A stretch of DNA of 64,000 nt from Alishewanella longhuensis (GTDB lineage Bacteria > Pseudomonadota > Gammaproteobacteria > Enterobacterales > Alteromonadaceae): NCBI RefSeq assembly GCF_014653435.1, contig NZ_BNAO01000003.1:46629-110628 (forward strand). The letters are read 5' to 3'. Both the position numbers and the translations under genes were made by a program. Below the pieces are notes generated by a model. The model did no database searches and was not told where the DNA came from. It worked only from the letters and a program-made list of their open reading frames with translations. Below, piece after piece: positions 7,472-13,947 of the stretch. Position 1 is the first letter of the stretch. Every line of letters starts with the position of its first letter.

Positions 7472-7769
7472 GCGACAACCACACTACCCTCGCGGCACTG
7501 CCGCCAAGCGATGCCGAACAACGGCAACCTTGTGCAAAATTAAAAACGTAACCAGCCAAGTGCGATACAACGAAATAGCTGGAACTTAAAAAACCTGTTT
7601 CAAACGGAGCAAAAGTGCCAAAAGGAACAACGCTACCGCACCATCAGAGATTGCACCTAACCAACAAACGAGTGAACCTGATGGAATAAATTAACAACTG
7701 AGATACAACTTAACGCAAGCAGAGCCGAAAAGTAAAACAGATTTTGAAACTACACTTTCCCGACAGCCG
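7472..7769 (-). other. Gene-less integron cassette body, family 1
   Basis: This 298-nt body is the copy of family 1 nearest to the integrase. It has small differences from the others (for example AAACGGAGCAAAAGTGCC). No gene was found. Confidence 0.8.
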
Positions 7770-7859
7770 GCTAACGCCCAAATTTAGCGCGGAAAGCCGC
7801 GCAGCGGGTTGACGTCGCAGCCAGCGCTTTTTGCTGGCGATAAAATTTGCTTGTTAGCT
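7770..7859 (-). repeat. attC site
   Basis: Recombination site, 90 bp, bounded by GCTAACG (7770-7776) and GTTAGCT (7853-7859). Arms CAAATTTAGCGC and GCGATAAAATTTGC pair imperfectly; CCAGCGCTTTTTGCTGG forms the inner hairpin. Confidence 0.9.
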
Positions 7860-8231
7860 CTGTGACTTCTTATCTTTATCAATAGTTGCCTGATTCATGC
7901 GAAAGCCGACTAGAAATGCAAAGGCTGCAACTAAAAGAAAATGAGCACCAGGAAACGCTTCGTTTAAACCAGTAAATTTTGAAATTTGAAAAGGCACTAC
8001 AAAGCATAAAGGCGCAGCCCAATATACCGGCTTTAATACAAGTTTTTGACCTGAAATTATTTGACCAAGCCAGAACCCAACAAATCCTATCAAGAAATAA
8101 ATTGCTATAGTAATCAATATGCTTATAGCACCAATAGCCAGATTACCTTTTAAAACTGGCAACAATATGAAAAAAAGCGCAGTTGCCGATAAAACAGCTG
8201 AGTATACGATTGTTTCCTTTTGAGACTTCAT
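7854..8231 (-). CDS. Polytopic membrane protein, about four helices (integron cassette gene)
   Basis: The 125-residue protein is hydrophobic throughout, with helices at about residues 9-26, 32-58, 68-84 and 95-110, and a basic tail KDKKSQS. I recognise no family. The ATG at 8231 follows GAGGT at five bases. Its TAA stop codon is part of the attC box at 7853-7859, so the reading frame ends inside the recombination site. Confidence 0.8.
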   Translation of the reverse strand: MKSQKETIVYSAVLSATALFFILLPVLKGNLAIGAISILITIAIYFLIGFVGFWLGQIISGQKLVLKPVYWAAPLCFVVPFQISKFTGLNEAFPGAHFLLVAAFAFLVGFRMNQATIDKDKKSQS

Positions 8232-8246
8232 TTTTACCTCAATTAA

Positions 8247-8345
8247 AGCTAACGCATTACTAATGGGCTGCCGCAGCGCAGCGTAGGCAGTCCCGTGGAG
8301 GCCACGCCGTTTGTGGCCGGAACGAAATTTAGTAACTTGTTAGGC
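8247..8345 (-). repeat. attC site
   Basis: Recombination site, 99 bp, bounded by AGCTAAC (8247-8253) and GTTAGGC (8339-8345). Paired arms GCATTACTAA with TTTAGTAAC, and GAGGCCAC with GTGGCC. Confidence 0.9.
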
Positions 8346-8654
8346 ATTTGAACCATCCTGTGCTTTGGGTTTTGTTAACACCACAGCCAATAAGAAAACG
8401 CCTATAAGCAAAGTAAAAAATGTGATAGCGCTTCCCCAGATTGAATTGATGAGGAAATCGTAGCTTGGTGCAGATACATGCTCAAGCACCCAAAACATTG
8501 CATCCTCACCGCCTACGTAGTTTACCAATACAAGTAACTCACCCAGTTTTGGATGAAAGAAACTTATTGCGCCGCGAAGAATAAATAGATAAGCAGCGAC
8601 TAAAAGTATTACCATCAGAGCTCTTTTTAATATGCCTCGGTTTAGATTCTGCAT
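8340..8654 (-). CDS. Two-TM membrane protein (integron cassette gene)
   Basis: The 104-residue protein has hydrophobic helices at about residues 11-31 and 74-95. A roughly 40-residue loop between them would face the periplasm. The frame extends upstream to a GTG at 8678, but that codon lies inside the neighbouring attC. The ATG at 8654 (MQNLNRG) is therefore preferred. The TAA stop lies inside the attC box. No family is recognised. Confidence 0.76.
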   Translation of the reverse strand: MQNLNRGILKRALMVILLVAAYLFILRGAISFFHPKLGELLVLVNYVGGEDAMFWVLEHVSAPSYDFLINSIWGSAITFFTLLIGVFLLAVVLTKPKAQDGSNA

Positions 8655-8662
8655 CTGTAACG

Positions 8663-8749
8663 GCCTAACGCTCCGCACACGGGCGACGAGCCGCGCAGCG
8701 GGTTGGCGTCCCAGCGACCAGCGGGAGCGAGTGCTGCGGTTTGTTATGT
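8663..8749 (-). repeat. attC site (class a variant)
   Basis: Recombination site, 87 bp, bounded by GCCTAAC (8663-8669) and GTTATGT (8743-8749). Related to class a (CACACGGGCGACGAGCCGCGC and GCGTCCCAGCGACC). Confidence 0.9.
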
Positions 8750-8761
8750 GCGAGTTTGATA

Positions 8762-9106
8762 CTACTGGCCACCACGAAGCACTCTGAAAAAAAACTCCAT
8801 AACAAACAATGTAATAAAAAAATATATAATATTCATTATTATTGCTCTGTATTTTCTGAACGGTAATGTTTTAGATAAATCAGGGTTCATTTGCTTTAAT
8901 TCAGAGAGCATACTTTTACCACTCTCTGTAAGCGAAAGATTCATAAACACGGATTTGTCAGGAGCCTGCATTGTAGTACTTACGTAACCTTTTAGAATTA
9001 GCTCCGAGAGTAATTCGCGAGAAATAAATTCATCAGAGGCAATTCTTATTGGAAGTGAGCCCGAATGAATGTCAAATAAAGCTAGCAAGTACTCGCGTGT
9101 GTTCAT
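8762..9106 (-). CDS. C-terminally membrane-anchored protein with possible winged-helix domain (integron cassette gene)
   Basis: This 114-residue protein is soluble for its first ~87 residues. One hydrophobic helix follows at about residues 90-107, and a short basic tail. The soluble part has the rhythm of a small winged-helix fold (helix SRELLSELILKGYVS, then a strand, then LTESGKSMLSEL), which in many regulators ends in LTxxG. That is a guess from pattern. A tail-anchored DNA-binding-like domain would be unusual. The ATG at 9106 is the only reasonable start; its Shine-Dalgarno is weak. Confidence 0.74.
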   Translation of the reverse strand: MNTREYLLALFDIHSGSLPIRIASDEFISRELLSELILKGYVSTTMQAPDKSVFMNLSLTESGKSMLSELKQMNPDLSKTLPFRKYRAIIMNIIYFFITLFVMEFFFRVLRGGQ

Positions 9107-9144
9107 TTATAAACTCTATTCTCTACGCTCATGACAACCTAAGC

Positions 9145-9228
9145 ACATAACGCCGCTAGCACGCGCGGCTTTGTAGTGGAGGCGAAGCCGCAACGCAAAA
9201 GACGTCGCCGTGCCTGGCCTTGTTAAGC
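9145..9228 (-). repeat. attC site (class b)
   Basis: Recombination site, 84 bp, bounded by ACATAAC (9145-9151) and GTTAAGC (9222-9228). Same class as 652-734 and 9570-9653. Confidence 0.92.
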
Positions 9229-9236
9229 GTGCCACT

Positions 9237-9557
9237 CTAGGCCCCATGAAACTTTTCATACGCTGCTGCTTCTAGGTCGCCACATTCAGATATCAATGAA
9301 TCATTTTCGTCGAGTATTTTGTACGGCTGCTGTACACCACCTATGGACGCAGAACCATCCAAGCCTAGTAATAGCGTATAGAACACATCCGTCAAAAGCT
9401 GGTCGATTGCTTTGTCGAAGCGCTCCTTCTGGTCTGGAGAGAGATTCATTGCTCGGACGTAAGAAGCTAATTCAGATTCATCGTCTGCTTCGACGCAACA
9501 TTTTAAAAAGCTGTCCTTTTCCATTTTCCAGAGTTCGGCGAATTCGTCTGAGGTCAT
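9237..9557 (-). CDS. Conserved cytosolic cassette protein, unknown function
   Basis: This 106-residue acidic protein has no membrane segment. It has an N-terminal helical part and a C-terminal part containing LLGLDGSASIGGVQQPYKIL and YEKFHG. From memory that pattern recurs in hypothetical proteins of several gammaproteobacterial integrons, but I know no function. The upstream extension of the frame to 9587 enters attC. The ATG at 9557, six bases after AAGGA, is therefore taken as the start. Confidence 0.8.
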   Translation of the reverse strand: MTSDEFAELWKMEKDSFLKCCVEADDESELASYVRAMNLSPDQKERFDKAIDQLLTDVFYTLLLGLDGSASIGGVQQPYKILDENDSLISECGDLEAAAYEKFHGA

Positions 9558-9569
9558 ATGCTTCCTTAC

Positions 9570-9653
9570 GCTTAACGCCGCCAGCACGCGCGGCTTTGAA
9601 GTGAAGGCGAAGCCGCAACGGAAAAGACGTCGCCGTGGCTGGCTTTGTTATGA
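9570..9653 (-). repeat. attC site (class b)
   Basis: Recombination site, 84 bp, bounded by GCTTAAC (9570-9576) and GTTATGA (9647-9653). Inner arms GCCGCCAGCACGCG and GTCGCCGTGGCTGGC. Confidence 0.92.
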
Positions 9654-10124
9654 CGGAACAAAACCAGAACCTATAATTTGCATGACTGTGCCGCAAAACA
9701 GACAAAAAATGCCTAGGTAAACATGATCTCGTTCAACCTTATCAAGAGAAAGAATATTATTCATTTCGTTTTCATGCTTTTCCCTTTCAGAACTAATTTC
9801 ATGCTCCAACTTTTTCTTTTGTTCTTCGGAAAACATCTGATGCATCATGAATTCAGTATGCCTTTCTAGTTCAATGCTCAACTTCTCAATCTGAACTCGT
9901 CTTCGACTATAACGTCCATTCCATAAAAACCGAATAATCAAAAATAACGCAGCAAGAAGGTTGATTGAAGCGCCAATTTGCGAGAGCTTTCTGGCTTGCT
10001 CTTGAGAAATTTCTGTAAAGGTAAAATCGAAGAATAACCACCAGATCAAAGGAAGAACAGTAACTGTTAATATATTAATAATTAAGCCAAACTTTCTACT
10101 GTAAACTTTTTCAGACTTACTCAT
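9648..10124 (-). CDS. Three-TM coiled-coil membrane protein (integron cassette gene)
   Basis: The 158-residue protein has hydrophobic helices at about residues 12-32, 50-66 and 134-156. Residues 72-125 between the last two are charged and heptad-like (likely coiled coil). It is reminiscent in layout, not in sequence, of the 221-residue protein at 1812-2477. The TAA stop is part of the attC box at 9647-9653. The start is ATG at 10124 with a weak GAAGA Shine-Dalgarno. No family is recognised. Confidence 0.78.
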   Translation of the reverse strand: MSKSEKVYSRKFGLIINILTVTVLPLIWWLFFDFTFTEISQEQARKLSQIGASINLLAALFLIIRFLWNGRYSRRRVQIEKLSIELERHTEFMMHQMFSEEQKKKLEHEISSEREKHENEMNNILSLDKVERDHVYLGIFCLFCGTVMQIIGSGFVPS

Positions 10125-10139
10125 AAATTTCTTCGTCCG

Positions 10140-10217
10140 TCATAACGCCCCGCGCATGCGCGCGAACTTGTGAGCGTCGCAGGGGCTGCAGGCCCCGAAT
10201 GACGCGGTTTGTTATAG
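10140..10217 (-). repeat. attC site (first cassette)
   Basis: Recombination site, 78 bp, bounded by TCATAAC (10140-10146) and GTTATAG (10211-10217), with inner hairpin CAGGGGCTGCAGGCCCC. It closes the cassette adjoining attI. Confidence 0.9.
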
Positions 10218-10655
10218 GCCACGATTAAGCAGCCTTGGATTGCTTTTAGCAAGCAAAAACGATGCATCATCAATAAAAGGCCATACCTCGAAATTACCTG
10301 CTTTAAAAAATCTTTCCTGTTTTCTATGGCAGCCAAGTAATCTCTCAAATAGGTTATAGACCATTGGCCTACTGCCAGGATATGAAATTTTCGGCCAACG
10401 ATACTCCTCATCACTGTGTAAGAAAAGTATCCAAATTGCGATTTTACGCTTCCCTTCTGCAGGCAACTGCCATTCATCTTTTAATTTATGCTTGCGTATG
10501 TCGCAGTAGAATGGCCAAAGAGAATCCCACATAGCGTCTATTATCGGATCCTTTGTTTCAGGCTTAGCATCATCAAAGTCATAATTGTAGATTTGTCCGG
10601 TCACAAAGTGGCGAACAATTTCAGCAGCTTTATCTCGGGCAACTCGATCTATCAT
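10212..10655 (-). CDS. First-cassette protein, conserved, unknown function
   Basis: This 147-residue soluble protein starts MIDRVARDKAAEIVRHFVTG and includes AIWILFLHSDEEYRWP. Similar proteins (basic N-terminal helix, then a WLLFLxxDxEYxWP-like segment) occur, as far as I recall, in integrons and other accessory regions without an assigned role. It is the most recently inserted cassette by position. Only 17 nt separate the attI core from its ATG (10655), so it relies on a promoter beyond attI. The TAA stop comes from its own attC. Confidence 0.82.
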   Translation of the reverse strand: MIDRVARDKAAEIVRHFVTGQIYNYDFDDAKPETKDPIIDAMWDSLWPFYCDIRKHKLKDEWQLPAEGKRKIAIWILFLHSDEEYRWPKISYPGSRPMVYNLFERLLGCHRKQERFFKAGNFEVWPFIDDASFLLAKSNPRLLNRGL

Positions 10656-10671
10656 AGTGGCCTATAACAGC

Positions 10672-10745
10672 TTTGTAGTTTGGAACGCCCACGCTTTCCA
10701 GCCATGTAAACGCCCTTCTATCTTTTGTAAAAGAAATAACACTAT
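10672..10745 (-). other. attI recombination site (approximate extent)
   Basis: The junction of the array with the integrase region is CTATAAC on the + strand at 10672-10678, read GTTATAG in cassette sense. That is the same core as at attC 10140-10217, as expected when the first cassette is inserted at attI. The outer limit is estimated from the usual size of attI sites; integrase-binding repeats were not identified. Confidence 0.7.
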
Positions 10746-10854
10746 CTAATAACATACCGTGAATCAACAGATTTTTTTGGTACTTATTAAATTGTAATTA
10801 AAAAAGCAGGGTTTAACCTTGCGATTTACTTGCTAACAATAAATTTACCTACTA
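10746..10854. promoter_or_regulatory. AT-rich attI/intI intergenic region with candidate promoters
   Basis: This region should hold Pc (leftwards, for the cassettes) and the start of PintI (rightwards). Leftwards I see TTGATT followed after 17 nt by TAGTGT, a poor match. Rightwards TTGCTA (10830-10835) with a -10 at 10853-10858, or TTTACC with TACACT at 10866-10871, are both only fair. None is assigned firmly. Confidence 0.4.
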
Positions 10855-10870
10855 CTGTATTTATATACAC
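10855..10870 (+). promoter_or_regulatory. LexA-box-like operator of intI
   Basis: CTGTATTTATATACAC matches the gammaproteobacterial LexA consensus CTGT-N8-ACAG except at the last base, with an AT-rich middle as usual. It lies 25 bp upstream of the intI start codon, over the probable promoter. SOS control of integron integrases through such boxes is established for mobile and Vibrio integrons; for this gene it is inference. Confidence 0.8.
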
Positions 10871-10895
10871 TTAAACTTATTTTAAGGAGCGGGAA

Positions 10896-11861
10896 ATGTC
10901 TTCTCCCTTTTTGCAATATATCGCTGAGTTTATGTATACCCACCGCTACGCCAAAAGAACGGTTGAGGCTTATCAGTACTGGATTAAGATGTATATCCTT
11001 CATAACAAAAAGCAGCATCCGTCTAGGCTTGGCGATCAGGATGTTGAAAATTTTCTGTCGTATTTAAGTAATCAGCGTAATGTCGCGCCTAGGACACAAG
11101 CAACAGCACTTAATGCACTAAGTTTTTTATATAACAAGGTATTGCAGCAGCCGCTGTCATTAAACCTGAATTTTAATCGCTCACAAATTTCCCCTAAATT
11201 ACCGGTGGTACTCACTCGACCTGAAGTAACAGCGTTATTAAGGGTTATTGAACCGCGTTATAAGCTATTAGCACAGTTGATGTATGGTAGCGGTTTACGT
11301 TTAATGGAGGCGGTACGGTTACGGGTGCAGGATATTGATTACGATTACTTGTCGGTCATGGTATGGCAAGGGAAAGGCAATAAGAATCGTCGAGTAACCT
11401 TGGCACCAGAGTTGGTTCCAACGCTTAAACAGCAAAGTCAGTTTGTCTTACAATATTTTCAGGCTGATCTGGCCAATCCGGACTATTCAGGTGTTTGGCT
11501 GCCTTACGCGTTAGCTCGCAAAAATCCTTCGGCTCCCAGGCAATTTGGTTGGCAGTATTTGTTTCCCTCCACGCAACTGAGTATTGATCCTGATTCAAAA
11601 TTGTTACGCCGTCACCATATGGATGAGAGCTGCGTAAGGCGGGAAATTAAGATAGCCTCTCGCAAAGCCACTATCTCTAAAAATGTAACCTGCCACACGC
11701 TGCGTCATTCCTTTGCCACTCATTTATTAGAATCAGGTGCTGATATCCGCACTGTACAGGAGCAACTAGGTCACGCCGATGTGCGTACTACCCAAATTTA
11801 TACTCATGTCATTAATCGCGGCGCTGGAGGGGTGAAAAGCCCACTCTCGCAACTACTGTAA
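10896..11861 (+). CDS. intI: Integron integrase (tyrosine recombinase IntI)
   Basis: The 321-residue enzyme should catalyse attC x attI and attC x attC recombination. The core-binding SAM-like domain covers about residues 1-95 and the catalytic domain 100-315. Catalytic residues by pattern: R135 (GSGLRLMEA), K160 (WQGKGNK), H267 and R270 (CHTLRH), H293 (LGH) and Y302 (TTQIYTH). The IntI-specific insertion is present at about residues 198-245, with WLPYALARKNP, WQYLFPS and RHHMDES. This separates it from XerC/D. The gene is intact and transcribed away from the array. AAGGAG precedes the ATG by six bases, and a LexA-like box lies upstream. Confidence 0.97.
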   Translation: MSSPFLQYIAEFMYTHRYAKRTVEAYQYWIKMYILHNKKQHPSRLGDQDVENFLSYLSNQRNVAPRTQATALNALSFLYNKVLQQPLSLNLNFNRSQISPKLPVVLTRPEVTALLRVIEPRYKLLAQLMYGSGLRLMEAVRLRVQDIDYDYLSVMVWQGKGNKNRRVTLAPELVPTLKQQSQFVLQYFQADLANPDYSGVWLPYALARKNPSAPRQFGWQYLFPSTQLSIDPDSKLLRRHHMDESCVRREIKIASRKATISKNVTCHTLRHSFATHLLESGADIRTVQEQLGHADVRTTQIYTHVINRGAGGVKSPLSQLL

Positions 11862-11950
11862 GCCAACCTAATGCTTGTAACAGACTCGCTAAGTAAGGTG
11901 TTTTAGCAATCTATAGTAAGTTAGAAGCGCAAACAACATGTTCTTTAAGT

Positions 11951-11996
11951 TGTACAGGTTCTGCTTTAGCCCTATACTTGTTCAACAAGTTGTACA
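11951..11996 (+). promoter_or_regulatory. YefM operator region with two TGTACA repeats
   Basis: AAGTTGTACAG occurs twice, with TGTACA at 11951-11956 and 11991-11996, 40 bp apart. A perfect palindrome CTTGTTCAACAAG (11977-11989) lies between them. In E. coli the YefM-YoeB complex binds sites with TGTACA cores, so these are probable autoregulatory operators. The second ends 14 bp before the yefM start. Confidence 0.75.
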
Positions 11997-12010
11997 GATG
12001 GAGAAAGGTT

Positions 12011-12265
12011 ATGCGAATAGTGTCATTTACTGAGGCGCGCAATAATTTAAAATCGGTATTAGATTCCGTAGTGAATGATGCCGATACGGCGGTTATTACC
12101 CGCCGCGATGCCGAAGATGCGGTAGTGATGTCGCTGGATTATTACAATAATTTAATGGAAACGGTGTATTTATTGCGCTCGCCAGCCAACGCTGAACATT
12201 TACAGCGCTCAATTGCGCAGTTTAAAGCCGCAAAAACCAGCCAGCGGGATTTGCTGGATGAGTAG
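12011..12265 (+). CDS. yefM: YefM-like antitoxin (Phd/YefM family)
   Basis: This 84-residue protein begins MRIVSFTEARNNLKSVLD, the usual DNA-binding N-terminus of YefM. It continues VITRRDAEDAVVMSLDYYNNLMETVYLL, and its acidic C-terminal tail binds the toxin. It neutralises YoeB and represses the operon. A frame starting at 11978 exists, but the ATG at 12011 gives the family length. The antitoxin overlaps yoeB by eight bases (ATG of yoeB at 12258). The pair lies just outside the integrase end of the integron rather than inside a cassette: no attC follows it. Confidence 0.93.
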   Translation: MRIVSFTEARNNLKSVLDSVVNDADTAVITRRDAEDAVVMSLDYYNNLMETVYLLRSPANAEHLQRSIAQFKAAKTSQRDLLDE

Positions 12266-12521
12266 TCGTTTACTAGTATGGACCGACGAAGCCGGGCAAG
12301 ATTATCTGTACTGGCAAACTCAGGATAAAAAGACCTTAAAACGTATTAACCTGCTAATCAACGATACCAAACGCTCACCTTTTGCTGGTATCGGTAAGCC
12401 TGAGCCGTTAAAAGAAAACCTGGCTGGCTTTTGGTCGCGCCGTATCGATGACACTAATCGTTTAGTTTATGCCGTGGCTGATCAGGCATTAACCATTATT
12501 TCCTGCCGCTATCATTACTAG
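12258..12521 (+). CDS. yoeB: YoeB-like toxin, ribosome-dependent mRNA endonuclease
   Basis: This 87-residue RelE-superfamily protein cleaves mRNA at the ribosomal A site when free of YefM. Residues expected for catalysis are present: E49 (GKPEPLK), R68 (TNRLVY) and the C-terminal H86-Y87 (SCRYHY). The characteristic GFWSRRIDDTNRLVY block is intact, so the toxin looks active. The start at 12258 overlaps the antitoxin gene, typical of translational coupling. An upstream frame extension from 12213 is not needed. Confidence 0.94.
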   Translation: MSSRLLVWTDEAGQDYLYWQTQDKKTLKRINLLINDTKRSPFAGIGKPEPLKENLAGFWSRRIDDTNRLVYAVADQALTIISCRYHY

Positions 12522-12552
12522 TTTTCCGCTAAATTACCGTTTTGTGAAAAAA

Positions 12553-12577
12553 ACAGAGCGCCGATAGCGCCCTGTTA
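12553..12577 (+). terminator. Possible terminator after yoeB
   Basis: AACAG-a-GCGC-cgata-GCGC-c-CTGTT forms a hairpin 32 bp after the yoeB stop codon. The following bases are AAATC, so there is no T-tract and the call is weak. Confidence 0.4.
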
Positions 12578-12592
12578 AATCATTAACCGTAA

Positions 12593-12752
12593 TATACCCA
12601 ATAGATTTCAAGATGCACGTAGGCGGCAAGACCGTTCACTGGTCCGCCAGTCCGACCCCATGAGCTTAGCTTTTCTAAGTGATTGGTCCGGGCTGGCGCT
12701 CCAGTGGACAGACGCAGCCAACACCCGTGCATCTTGAAAGACGAAGGGTATA
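12593..12752. repeat. ERIC-like palindromic element, 160 bp
   Basis: Terminal inverted repeats are TATACCC (12593-12599) with GGGTATA (12746-12752), and TTCAAGATGCACG (12607-12619) with CGTGCATCTTGAA (12726-12738). The interior is a nested palindrome centred on CTTAGCTTTTCTAAG, between CCGACCCCA and TGGTCCGGG. The plan (TATACCC ends, GTTGGCTGCGT segment, central stem) resembles ERIC repeats; primary sequence is only partly alike. It lies between yoeB and the end of prpF, which stops eight bases from it. Confidence 0.7.
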
Positions 12753-12759
12753 GCAGCTT

Positions 12760-13947
12760 TTAAAAACAATCGCCTGGCACCCTTACCAAGCCCTCCATCA
12801 GTACCCGCGCGCTGCGGCTCATAATGGCTTTGGTTACCGTCCATTGGCCAGCTACTTCAACGGCAGCGGCGCCAACCCGTAAAGTGCCAGACGGATGACC
12901 AAAGCGTACGGCTTCCCTTGCCTCACCGCCAGCAGCTAAATTCACCAGCGTACCCGGTATTGCGGCGGCAGTGCCAATGGCAACCGCAGCCGTGCCCATC
13001 ATCGCATGGTGTAATTTACCCATTGATAATGCCCGTACCAGTAAATCAATCTCGCTGGCATTCACCGTTTTACCGCTGGAGGCCACATAGCTTTGTGGCG
13101 GCGCGACAAAAGCAATTTTCGGTGTATGGGCGCGGGCGGCCGCTTCGCTGATATCGTTAATCAGGCCCATTTTAACTGCACCGTAAGCACGAATGGTTTC
13201 AAAGCGCGTTAACGCTGCTGCATCACTGTTAATGGCGTCTTGCAGCTCGGTGCCGGTGTAGCCAATATCCGCGGCATTGACAAAGATCGTCGGAATACCG
13301 GCATTAATCAGCGTGGCTTTAAAGGTGCCAATACCTGGCACGTCTACGTCATCGACTAAATTGCCGGTTGGGAACATGGCACCACCGCCCTCGCCTTCAT
13401 CGGCGGCCGGATCCAGAAACTCAATTTGCACTTCAGCGGCAGGAAAGGTTACCCCATCAAGCTCAAAGTCACCGGTTTCTTGTACTTCGCCGCCCGTCAT
13501 CGGCACATGGGCAATAATGGTTTTGCCAATATTGGCTTGCCAAATTCGCACTGTGCATAGGCCGTTTTGCGGGATCCTCGCAGCATTCACCAAACCATTA
13601 CTAATCGCAAAAGCGCCTACCGCAGCGGTTAAGTTACCGCAGTTGCCACTCCAGTCGATGAATGCTTTGTCGATGGCGACCTGACCAAACAAATAATCAA
13701 CATCATGCTCTGGCTTGCTGCTTTTACTTAAGATCACCGTTTTACTGGTGCTCGAGGTCGCGCCGCCCATGCCATCCGTATGTTTACCGTAAGGATCCGG
13801 GCTGCCGATTACCCGCAGCAGCAGGTTATCCCGTGCCTTACCCGGCTGCTGGGCAGTAGCGGGTAAGTCGGTCAGCTTAAAGAACACGCCTTTCGACGTG
13901 CCCCCGCGCATATAGGTAGCAGGAATTTTGATCTGACCGACGCTCAT
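12760..13947 (-). CDS. prpF: PrpF, aconitate isomerase-like accessory protein of AcnD
   Basis: This 395-residue protein of the diaminopimelate-epimerase-like fold is needed with AcnD to replace PrpD in the 2-methylcitrate cycle. It isomerises aconitate-type intermediates. The N-terminal motif YMRGGTSKGVFF and the internal SGNCGNLTAAVGAFA are characteristic. The start codon overlaps the acnD stop codon by one base (TAATG), so the two are translationally coupled. It is the last gene of the prp operon and stops next to a palindromic repeat (12593-12752). Confidence 0.95.
   Translation of the reverse strand: MSVGQIKIPATYMRGGTSKGVFFKLTDLPATAQQPGKARDNLLLRVIGSPDPYGKHTDGMGGATSSTSKTVILSKSSKPEHDVDYLFGQVAIDKAFIDWSGNCGNLTAAVGAFAISNGLVNAARIPQNGLCTVRIWQANIGKTIIAHVPMTGGEVQETGDFELDGVTFPAAEVQIEFLDPAADEGEGGGAMFPTGNLVDDVDVPGIGTFKATLINAGIPTIFVNAADIGYTGTELQDAINSDAAALTRFETIRAYGAVKMGLINDISEAAARAHTPKIAFVAPPQSYVASSGKTVNASEIDLLVRALSMGKLHHAMMGTAAVAIGTAAAIPGTLVNLAAGGEAREAVRFGHPSGTLRVGAAAVEVAGQWTVTKAIMSRSARVLMEGLVRVPGDCF

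Noticed and set aside
204..7527. Recurring minus-strand frames of 68-81 codons starting MPxFGIAWRQ (at 204-410, 1284-1502, 7282-7527)
   Set aside because: They read through attC sites and adjoining cassette bodies, have no Shine-Dalgarno, and differ after the attC according to what follows. They are by-products of conserved recombination sites.
1..7770. Regularly spaced repeats resembling a CRISPR array
   Set aside because: Repeat units are 68-140 bp with GTTRRRY ends and ~240-700 bp between them; there are no cas genes. They are attC sites.
10896..11861. XerC/XerD rather than IntI
   Set aside because: The IntI-specific insert between the catalytic patches is present and the gene lies next to attI and a cassette array.
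12608..12844. 78-codon minus frame at the end of prpF
   Set aside because: It spans the ERIC-like palindrome and overlaps prpF in another frame; no ribosome binding site.
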